Source: Candidatus Puniceispirillum sp.
GTDB lineage: Bacteria > Pseudomonadota > Alphaproteobacteria > Puniceispirillales > Puniceispirillaceae
Assembly (NCBI GenBank): GCA_017859295.1
Contig: JAFMNI010000001.1
Location: forward strand, 33,848-67,635
Direction: 5' to 3'
DNA length: 33,788 bases
Below the pieces are notes generated by a model. It made no database searches. It was given only the letters and a program-made list of their open reading frames with translations, and was not told where the DNA came from. The position numbers and the translations under genes are program-made. Position 1 is the stretch's first letter; the number at the start of each line of letters is the position of its first letter. Of this stretch, positions 24,496 through 31,846 are shown one piece after another.

Positions 24496-26127
24496 ATGCC
24501 CGTTTCCTATCGTCATATTATCTATATCCATTTTCCCTATCTGGCCGCATCGCGGATCCAGAGAGCATCTGGGCAAAGGGAATCTGGAGCTGATCTGCCG
24601 CTTGTTATAATCCGGAAAGTCAACGGCGCTGATATTATTCTGGCGGGTTGTACCAAAGCGGCAGCGCATGGTCTTGCCGCTGGTATGCAGCTTGCCGATG
24701 CCCGCGCCTTATGCCCACAACTCAGAACCGAAGCATATGACCCGCTAGCCGACCATGCCGATCTTCATCATCTGGCTTTATGGGCGCGCCGTTATAGCCC
24801 GCTTACCGCGGTTGATGATCAGCATTGCGGAATCTGGATTGATATTGCTGGTGCCGAACATCTGTTTGGCGGGGTGCGTTCGCTATTAGCCGATTGCGCC
24901 AAACGCCTTCATCGAAGTCACTTTCGGGCGGTGCTGGCGGCGGCACCAAATTGCGGCGCGGCGTGGGCCTTGGCGCATTATGGAAAGCCGTCAGAGCGGT
25001 TAATGACCGCACCGAAACCGGCAGATGGACAGCCGGACACGGTAAGATATATTTTCAGCCGCGCCCGCTTGCGACGCCATCTGGCAGCATTGCCGCTTGC
25101 TGCATTGCGAATCGATACGGCAATTGCCGATCATATGCGGCGCGCAGGCTTGCGGGCGATTGGGGATATTATTGGATTGGCGCGTGCGCCATTGGCCGCG
25201 CGTTTTGGTCAGGATGTGCTTCTTCGGCTTGATCAGGCGCTTGGCGATCAGGATGAAAGCTTTACAGCTGTTAGCCCGCCAAAACCGCTTTATATATGCC
25301 GTCAATTTGCCGAACCCATTGGCGCAGCTGATGATATCAAGGCGATGATTCGCCAATTGGCAAGTGAAACAGCCACTTTGCTTCAACAGGCCGGATTGGC
25401 AACACGCCGTTTGCGGCTTGGCTGGCAATTGGTTGATGGGCTGGTTTTTGCACATGATGTGCATCTTTCGCGGCCAAGCCGTGATGTGACTTTATTTCAC
25501 CGCTTGCTGGCCAATGCCAGCGACAAGATCAACCCTGAATTTGGTCTTGAAATGGGCTGGATGGAATCGCTTGATTGCAGCCCCCTTGCGCCACTTGATA
25601 CGGCTTTGCCGCATATGATGTTGCAGCGCCATGATGGGGTTGCAGGCGAATCCTATGCCAGCCTTGTTGACCGGTTGGTGGCACGTCTTGGCTATGGTGC
25701 CGTGGTCAGATTGGCACCGCAAGCCTGCTGGCAACCCGAAGCGGCGCAATCGTTTAAATTGCCTGATCCAAGCCAGATTTTCACCAAAACGGACGAAAAA
25801 TCAGGTTGGCTTGGTGATCCGGCATCAGGCACTGCGCCACCACGCCCCATTCGCCTTTTGGCCTATCCGCACCCTGTTGATGTTGTCGCGCTTCTTCCCG
25901 ATCACCCGCCAGCGCAATTTATCTGGCGGCGGCGAATTCATAAAATCATTCATGCCACAGGGCCAGAACGGATTGCCCCTGCATGGTGGCAGGCACCCGC
26001 TGGCAGTCGCACCCGCGATTATTTTCGGTTACGCGATGATCAGGGGGCAGGGTTCTGGCTATATCGTGAAGGTTTGCCAGAACGTCACGAAACCCCATCT
26101 TGGTTTTTGCATGGGTTTTTCGCCTGA
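24496..26127 (+). CDS. imuB: ImuB, catalytically degenerate Y-family polymerase
   Basis: This 543-residue protein has the Y-family (UmuC/DinB) fold but is expected to be a non-catalytic adaptor that links DnaE2 and ImuA to the beta clamp. By alignment in my reading, the first metal-binding Asp of active enzymes is His in YIHFPYLAAS (about residue 11), and the Asp-Glu pair of motif III is Cys-Gly in HCGIWIDIAGAEHLFGG. A helix-hairpin-helix region follows near ADHMRRAGLRAIGDIIGLA. The frame is open upstream into imuA, but the ATG at 24496 gives the family N-terminus. The stop overlaps the dnaE2 start (TGATG). Confidence 0.9.
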   Translation: MPVSYRHIIYIHFPYLAASRIQRASGQRESGADLPLVIIRKVNGADIILAGCTKAAAHGLAAGMQLADARALCPQLRTEAYDPLADHADLHHLALWARRYSPLTAVDDQHCGIWIDIAGAEHLFGGVRSLLADCAKRLHRSHFRAVLAAAPNCGAAWALAHYGKPSERLMTAPKPADGQPDTVRYIFSRARLRRHLAALPLAALRIDTAIADHMRRAGLRAIGDIIGLARAPLAARFGQDVLLRLDQALGDQDESFTAVSPPKPLYICRQFAEPIGAADDIKAMIRQLASETATLLQQAGLATRRLRLGWQLVDGLVFAHDVHLSRPSRDVTLFHRLLANASDKINPEFGLEMGWMESLDCSPLAPLDTALPHMMLQRHDGVAGESYASLVDRLVARLGYGAVVRLAPQACWQPEAAQSFKLPDPSQIFTKTDEKSGWLGDPASGTAPPRPIRLLAYPHPVDVVALLPDHPPAQFIWRRRIHKIIHATGPERIAPAWWQAPAGSRTRDYFRLRDDQGAGFWLYREGLPERHETPSWFLHGFFA

Positions 26128-29100
26128 TGGCCCTATTGCGTAAACAAGGCCAAGCCGCATCACATGCGTTGCTTGGCTGTTATAGTAATTTCACCTTTTT
26201 AAAGGGCGCATCGCATCCTGATGAAATGGTGGCACAGGCGGCCGCGCTTGGGTGGGCGGCGGTTGGCATTGCCGATGTGAATTCGCTGGCCGGTATTGTG
26301 CGGGCGCATGTGGCGGCGCGTGATCACCAGATCAGGCTTGTTGTTGGTGCCAGATTACGCCCTGCCGATGGTCCTGATATTATTGTTCATCCGTGTGACC
26401 GCGTTGGTTATGAAGCTTTATCAATGCTGCTAAGCGAGGCCAATATGCGAGGCAGCAAAGCCGCGCCAATTCTCTATCTTGCCGATCTTGCCCGCCTGCC
26501 AGCAAGCACCGCATTGCTGGTCATGCCGCCGCGTCATCCAGATGCGTATTACCAAACGCATTTGCAGACCATTCGCCAAATTGCCAAAGGGCAATTATTT
26601 GCAGGGATTTGCCTATATCGTGATGGGGCTGATGAGGCACGATGCCAGATGTTAGCGGCAGCGGCAGCGGCGCTGGGGCTGCGGGTGGCGGCAGCGGCAG
26701 ATGCGCTTTATCACATTCCTGATCGCCGCCCGCTTGCCGATGTTCTGGCGTGCATCCGTGAAAAGCAACAGCTTGATGATGCTGGCTATCTTATTTCGCG
26801 CAATGCCGAACGCCATTTGATTGATTGTGCCGAGGCTGAACGGCGTTGGCGGCATGTGCCAGATGCGCTTGATGGGGCAAAAGCGCTTGCAGATTTATGC
26901 CATTTTTCAATGGATGATTTGTCTTATGAATATCCTGACGAGCTAAAGCCGAGTGGACGAACCGCCATGCAGGAACTGGCCTTCCAGACATGGCGCGGCG
27001 CTGAAAAACGCTATCCTGATGCGATCCCTGATAAGGTAAGTGCCTATCTGAAACATGAATTGATCTTGATCGAGCGTTTGAATATTGCGCCTTATTTTCT
27101 GACCGTCTTTGATATTGTTCGCTTTGCGCGGGGGCGCGGTATTTTATGTCAGGGGCGCGGTTCGGCGGCGAATTCGGCGGTTTGCTATTGTTTGGGCATT
27201 ACCGCGGTTGATCCTGAACGATCGCAACCCTTATTTGAACGTTTTGTCAGCGAGGCGCGTGGTGAGCCGCCAGATATTGATGTCGATTTCGAACATGAAC
27301 GCCGCGAAGAAGTGATCCAGCATATCTATGCAAAATATGGCCGGAATCGTGCTGGCCTTACCGCCAGTGTGATTACCTATCGTCGCCGCAGCGCATTTCG
27401 CGAAGTGGCAAAGGTGTTTGGCCTTAGCCGTGATGTTCAGGCGGCCTTGGCTGGCGAGGTATGGGGGCGTGAAAAAACCGGCCTTGATGCTGCGGCGCTG
27501 GCCGCGGCGGGACTGGATGCCAATGACCGGCGACTGCGGTTGGTTTTACAATTAGTGGCCGATATCAGCCGGTTTCCACGGCATTTGTCACAACATGTTG
27601 GCGGGTTTGTGATCACCCGTGGGCGGCTTGATCATCTATGCCCGATCAGCCCTGCGGCGATGGCTGGCCGTACCGTGATCGAATGGGATAAGGATGATCT
27701 TGATGCGCTTGGCTTGTTAAAAGTCGATGTGCTTGCGCTTGGCATGCTAAGCTGTATCAGGCGCAGTTTTGATTTGCTTCGCACGCATTATAACCGACAT
27801 TTAACGCTAGCATCATTGCCGCCTGAAGATATGAAAACCTATGACATGCTATGTCGGGGGCAGTCGGTTGGGGTTTTTCAGGTTGAATCGCGGGCGCAGA
27901 TGGCGATGTTGCCGCGCCTGCAACCGCGCTGTTTTCACGATCTTGTTGTGCAGGTAGCGATTGTCCGCCCGGGCCCTATTCAGGGCGACATGGTTCACCC
28001 TTATTTGCGGCGGCGTGCCGGTTTGGAAAAGGTGGATTACCCGTCAGATGCCTTGCGTGATGTTCTTGAACGCACGCTTGGTGTGCCGCTATTTCAAGAA
28101 CAGGCAATGCAGATTGCCATTGTTGGGGCGGGGTTTTCGGGCGCTGAGGCCGACCAGCTGCGCCGAACGATGGCGACGTTCAAAAAGCAGGGAAACATAA
28201 GCCATTTCCGCAATAAAATGATCAATGGCATGATCGAGCGCGGCTATGATGAAGCGTTTGCCATTCGCTGTTTTCGCCAGATCGAAGGCTTTGGCATGTA
28301 TGGCTTTCCTGAATCACATGCGGCAAGCTTTGCGCTGTTGGTCTATGTGTCGGCATGGCTGAAATGCCATTATCCAGATGTGTTTATCTGTGCCTTGCTG
28401 AATGCCCAGCCGATGGGGTTTTATGCACCAGCGCAATTAATTGCCGAAGCCAAACAAAACAACATTACCATCCGCCCCGTTGATGTGAATTTTTCAGGCT
28501 GGGATCACCGTCTTGAAACCGACCCTGACAATCGAAAGGGTCATCATGCGTTACGGTTGGGTTTGCGGCTTGTCAAAGGGCTGGCGCGCGGTGAAGGTGA
28601 ACGGATTGCCGCCAGCCAAATAGCCGCCAGCCAAACAAGCAATGGCGGAAAACAGACAGGATTAAGCTTTTCCAGCCTTGATGATGTCATGCGAAAAGCC
28701 GATGTATCGGCAAAATCATTACAGGCCATTGCCGATGCGGATGGTTTTGCCAGCCTTGCGATTGACCGGCGACAGGCATTATGGGCAGCACGCGGACTGG
28801 CGCGGCACCGGCTGCATGATATGCCATTATTTGCCCTTGCTGGTCGCCGGCATGAACGGCTTGCGGGGAATGAACCGGTGATCGAATTGCCGCAAGCCGA
28901 ACTTGGTGAAAACGTGGCTGAAGATTACCGCAATCTTGGCCTGTCATTAAAAGCGCATCCCCTCGATTTGCTGGCAAAGCCGCTTGGTCTGGCTGGCTGG
29001 CAGCTTTGCAGCCATGTCCAAAATGCACCTGACGGGAAACGGCTTCGCATTGCTGGTCTGGTGACGATGCGTCAACGACCCGGCACCGCCAGCGGTACGG

Positions 29101-29348
29101 TTTTCATAACGCTTGAAGATGGGCAGGGCACGGCGAATGTGATTATATGGCCAAAATTAACCGAAACCTATCGCGAGGCATTGTTGCGGGCGCAGATTTT
29201 AGGGCTGGTTGGCCGCGTCCAACGCCAGCAGGCGGTGATTCATATCATTGCCGAATCTCTGTTTAACCTGAACGGGTTTTTGCGTCATATCGATGCCAGC
29301 AGCGGCAGCAAAAATGCCGTTCGGATGAAAAGCAGAGATTTTCATTAA
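26127..29348 (+). CDS. dnaE2: error-prone DNA polymerase III alpha subunit DnaE2
   Basis: This 1073-residue C-family polymerase performs translesion synthesis during the SOS response. In order it has an N-terminal PHP domain (LLGCYSNFTFLKGASHPDEMV, from about residue 15), the catalytic palm with Asp383 and Asp385 in PDIDVDFEHERREE and Asp534 in LLKVDVLALGML, a thumb/fingers region, a helix-hairpin-helix, and a C-terminal OB fold (RIAGLVTMRQRPGTASGTVF, about 975 on). The ATG overlaps the imuB stop, so translation is coupled; a start nine codons earlier would overlap imuB further. Residues 827-836 are a tandem IAASQ-IAASQ duplication. A complete active site implies a functional polymerase. Confidence 0.95.
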   Translation: MALLRKQGQAASHALLGCYSNFTFLKGASHPDEMVAQAAALGWAAVGIADVNSLAGIVRAHVAARDHQIRLVVGARLRPADGPDIIVHPCDRVGYEALSMLLSEANMRGSKAAPILYLADLARLPASTALLVMPPRHPDAYYQTHLQTIRQIAKGQLFAGICLYRDGADEARCQMLAAAAAALGLRVAAAADALYHIPDRRPLADVLACIREKQQLDDAGYLISRNAERHLIDCAEAERRWRHVPDALDGAKALADLCHFSMDDLSYEYPDELKPSGRTAMQELAFQTWRGAEKRYPDAIPDKVSAYLKHELILIERLNIAPYFLTVFDIVRFARGRGILCQGRGSAANSAVCYCLGITAVDPERSQPLFERFVSEARGEPPDIDVDFEHERREEVIQHIYAKYGRNRAGLTASVITYRRRSAFREVAKVFGLSRDVQAALAGEVWGREKTGLDAAALAAAGLDANDRRLRLVLQLVADISRFPRHLSQHVGGFVITRGRLDHLCPISPAAMAGRTVIEWDKDDLDALGLLKVDVLALGMLSCIRRSFDLLRTHYNRHLTLASLPPEDMKTYDMLCRGQSVGVFQVESRAQMAMLPRLQPRCFHDLVVQVAIVRPGPIQGDMVHPYLRRRAGLEKVDYPSDALRDVLERTLGVPLFQEQAMQIAIVGAGFSGAEADQLRRTMATFKKQGNISHFRNKMINGMIERGYDEAFAIRCFRQIEGFGMYGFPESHAASFALLVYVSAWLKCHYPDVFICALLNAQPMGFYAPAQLIAEAKQNNITIRPVDVNFSGWDHRLETDPDNRKGHHALRLGLRLVKGLARGEGERIAASQIAASQTSNGGKQTGLSFSSLDDVMRKADVSAKSLQAIADADGFASLAIDRRQALWAARGLARHRLHDMPLFALAGRRHERLAGNEPVIELPQAELGENVAEDYRNLGLSLKAHPLDLLAKPLGLAGWQLCSHVQNAPDGKRLRIAGLVTMRQRPGTASGTVFITLEDGQGTANVIIWPKLTETYREALLRAQILGLVGRVQRQQAVIHIIAESLFNLNGFLRHIDASSGSKNAVRMKSRDFH
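28605..28634 (+). repeat. 15-bp tandem duplication inside dnaE2
   Basis: Two adjacent 15-base units (28605-28619 and 28620-28634) differ at one base and encode IAASQ twice in frame. The insert lies in a Ser/Gln-rich surface-type linker. Confidence 0.85.
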
Positions 29349-29409
29349 AGATTAATTTTGAACATGATGACGCAAATGATAAAGCAAATGATTATTGTGG
29401 GAGGAAGCT

Positions 29410-29838
29410 ATGGCTCATGTCAAAGATATCGCCATCACCAAAGGTAAAATTTACCTAGGTGGTTGCCATTGCAGGGGTGTCCGGTTTTGCCTAACCGGTC
29501 CATTGCGTCAGGCGTTGATTTGCCATTGCCGTGATTGTTTTCAGATTGCCGGTCTTAGCTGGGGTTCGACCTCGGTTCCGGATGACAGCTTTGAGCTGAA
29601 CGCCCAGCAAACGCTTGGCTGGTATGACAGTTCGGCCTGGGCCAAACGCGGATTTTGCCGAAATTGCGGTGCGTCGTTGTTTTATCGCCTAAATGGCATC
29701 TCCCGAACATCAGTTGCCATTGGCATGCTTGATGATGCCAATGATCTGGTGATTGCTGGCCAGATTTTTGCCAATAGCCACCCGCATTGGGATCGGCTGC
29801 GCCCCCATGATTTGCCGCATCTTGATGATCAGTTTTGA
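29410..29838 (+). CDS. GFA/CENP-V-family zinc protein
   Basis: This 142-residue protein has the GFA (glutathione-dependent formaldehyde-activating-like) beta fold with zinc-binding cysteines: Cys19 and Cys21 in GGCHCRGVRF, Cys38, Cys40 and Cys43 in CHCRDC, and Cys82 and Cys85 in FCRNCGAS. The family is named for S-hydroxymethylglutathione formation in Paracoccus, but most members, probably including this one, have unproven function. The ATG at 29410 has GGAGG just upstream and begins the conserved protein; an upstream codon at 29395 overlaps that site. It stands alone after dnaE2 and converges on the carboxypeptidase gene. Confidence 0.85.
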   Translation: MAHVKDIAITKGKIYLGGCHCRGVRFCLTGPLRQALICHCRDCFQIAGLSWGSTSVPDDSFELNAQQTLGWYDSSAWAKRGFCRNCGASLFYRLNGISRTSVAIGMLDDANDLVIAGQIFANSHPHWDRLRPHDLPHLDDQF

Positions 29839-29849
29839 GGTAAAAAATC

Positions 29850-29863
29850 CTAAGATATCTTAG
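29850..29863 (-). terminator. possible weak terminator at the end of the D,D-carboxypeptidase gene
   Basis: CTAAGATATCTTAG is a perfect palindrome containing the minus-strand stop codon and followed on that strand by GGATTTTTT. The stem is short and AT-rich, so its strength as a terminator is doubtful. Confidence 0.3.
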
Positions 29864-31251
29864 CCGCGTGATGTTGGCGACACGGCAATGGCAATGCAGG
29901 GCCGTCCAGCGGAAAACAGCGCTGCACAGGCTGCGCGCGCCTGATCTTCTTCAAGATCATTAAATCGAACCCGCCATAATGGAATCGCGCCACGCGTGAC
30001 AAGATGCAAATTTGCCGGTGTCATGCCAAGCACATCATCGGCCGTGCGCCGTGCCACAATCGCCGCGCGATGTGCGTTAACACGTTGGGCAAAATTACCA
30101 ATTTGCACGCTCCAGCTTGGGTTTTCATCACTGGCAGGGTTGGCGGCACTTGCAATATCAAGCTGGATAAATTCGGTCTTTTTTGGTGCTGCAGCTGGCC
30201 GTGTCTTGGTTTTGCTGACTGGCAGGCTTTTGGGCAATTTGTCGCCGCGTTCGGGTGGTGCCACTGGCAAGGTTGTTGGCATGGCAAGCGCGGCACGCCG
30301 AACCGTGATGGTTTTGACGCGTTTAAACTGATTATCCAGAATTTGCATCATATGGCGGTCGCGGCTGCGCGACGTTTTCCCGCCAAACACAACACCAATC
30401 AGCCGAACACCATTGCGCTCGACCGTGGCAACAAGATTGAATCCCGATGCATTAATATAGCCTGTTTTGATACCATCTGTGCCGCTATATTTTGCCAACA
30501 GCTTGTTATGATTGCCGTATTTCCGGCCTTTCCAGTTAAAGCTTTGGGTGCTGAAATATTTATAAAATTGCGGAAAATCGCGCCGCATGGCAACGGCCAG
30601 AACGGCCATATCTCGCGCTGTCGATTTCTGCCGACGATTTGGTAGGCCTGACGCGTTCTTGAAAACCGTACGCCGCATGCCCAGAGCCTTGGCCTTGCGG
30701 GTCATGCGTTTGGCAAATTTTCGTTCCGTGCCCGACAGTTTTTCGGCAAGCGCTGTTGCCACATCATTGGCCGATTTTGTCACTAGCGCGTAGATGGCTT
30801 GTTCGGCGCTGATTGATTGACCCGGTTTCAAATATAATTTGGATGGCGAACGGCCAGCGGCTGTTTTGGAAACCGGAATCCTGCTTTTCAGCGTCATGCG
30901 TCCCGCTTCGATATCTTCAAACAAAAGATAAAGCGTCATGATTTTGGTCAAGGATGCCGGATAGCGCAGATTATCGGCATTGCGCGAAAACAGCACTTTG
31001 CCAGTGGCTTCTTCAATGACGATTGACGCATATTTGCTGGCTTTAGCCGGTGTCGCCGGCAACCCAAGCCCAACCATAAAAATGATCATCATTGTCAAAA
31101 AGGATTTACCGGGGCGGAAACCCCCAAGCTGTGACAAAGCCAAAAGGCCGGATTTTATCGAAAATAAAAATTTGTCACCACGGCGATTGAGTGACCGAAA
31201 GGGTGCATGTTGCTTGCTCAGTAGCGTCTTGGCTACATTTGATCGTGCCAT
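29860..31251 (-). CDS. D-alanyl-D-alanine carboxypeptidase (DacF/PBP5 type) with SPOR domain
   Basis: This protein of about 463 residues is a serine-type penicillin-binding protein that trims the terminal D-Ala from peptidoglycan stem peptides. The three active-site motifs are SLTK (Ser100), SAN (160-162) and KTG (262-264). A SPOR peptidoglycan-binding domain (WSVQIGNFAQRVNAH through CIAIAVSP) ends the protein, suggesting recruitment to the division site. The hydrophobic signal/anchor (FLTMMIIFMVGLGLPATPAKA) begins about 50 residues in if the ATG at 31251 is used. Alternatives are 31266 or 31308 upstream, or an ATG near 31092 just before the signal, which would give a normal signal peptide; the start is therefore uncertain. 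It neighbours clpS–clpA, as in many Alphaproteobacteria. Confidence 0.9.
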   Translation of the reverse strand: MARSNVAKTLLSKQHAPFRSLNRRGDKFLFSIKSGLLALSQLGGFRPGKSFLTMMIIFMVGLGLPATPAKASKYASIVIEEATGKVLFSRNADNLRYPASLTKIMTLYLLFEDIEAGRMTLKSRIPVSKTAAGRSPSKLYLKPGQSISAEQAIYALVTKSANDVATALAEKLSGTERKFAKRMTRKAKALGMRRTVFKNASGLPNRRQKSTARDMAVLAVAMRRDFPQFYKYFSTQSFNWKGRKYGNHNKLLAKYSGTDGIKTGYINASGFNLVATVERNGVRLIGVVFGGKTSRSRDRHMMQILDNQFKRVKTITVRRAALAMPTTLPVAPPERGDKLPKSLPVSKTKTRPAAAPKKTEFIQLDIASAANPASDENPSWSVQIGNFAQRVNAHRAAIVARRTADDVLGMTPANLHLVTRGAIPLWRVRFNDLEEDQARAACAALFSAGRPCIAIAVSPTSRG

Positions 31252-31466
31252 TAAGGCCTGCCCCATTCCGAAATTATGACTATCTTGTAACACTGCGCGG
31301 CAAAGCATAACGCAATTAGGATTCTATTCAAGAATCTTGCCAAAATTTGGACAATAAACTGCAATATGGTCGCATCATGTATTTGCGAAAGTTTTTTTGC
31401 TGCACCCCTTTTCCTTGATGGATGCGATACCAATATCAAAAGGATGCGGCGGCCGTTTTGTTTCTG

Positions 31467-31475
31467 TGCTATATT
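31467..31475 (+). promoter_or_regulatory. possible extended -10 promoter element for clpS–clpA
   Basis: TGC-TATATT fits an extended -10 box, 49 bases before the clpS start. There is no good -35 at the expected distance. Judged by eye only. Confidence 0.25.
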
Positions 31476-31523
31476 CAACGCCTTGTACGGATGATTGAAT
31501 TACGAAGGTTTAAAAGAGAATTT

Positions 31524-31841
31524 ATGGCAAATGAAGACGATAAAAACGGCAATGGTCAGTTAATCCTCGACAGCCGTACCAAAACGAAAAAGCCATCAAT
31601 GTATAAAGTCATTATGCTTAATGACGACTATACACCGATGGAGTTTGTCGTGCATGTCTTGCAGAAATTTTTCGGTCGTTCGGCAGATGAAGCCACCCAG
31701 ATCATGTTGAATGTGCATCAGCGCGGGGTTGGTGTTTGCGGTGTCTATAGTTTTGAAATCGCCGAAAGCAAAGCGCAAAAAACCATTGATTATGCGCGGA
31801 AGAATGATCATCCGCTGCAATTACAACTGGAAAAGGAATAG
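31524..31841 (+). CDS. clpS: ATP-dependent Clp protease adaptor ClpS
   Basis: This 105-residue adaptor binds the ClpA N-domain and delivers N-end-rule substrates to ClpAP. The core matches the family: [21 protein letters not shown] with the Asn-Asp-Asp substrate-pocket residues, then [22 protein letters not shown] flexible N-terminal tail of about 25 residues precedes it, as expected. The frame is open upstream to 31422, but the ATG at 31524 has AGAGAA just before it and gives the usual length. clpA starts five bases after the stop. Confidence 0.96.
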   Translation: MANEDDKNGNGQLILDSRTKTKKPSMYKVIMLNDDYTPMEFVVHVLQKFFGRSADEATQIMLNVHQRGVGVCGVYSFEIAESKAQKTIDYARKNDHPLQLQLEKE

Positions 31842-31846
31842 GCAAA

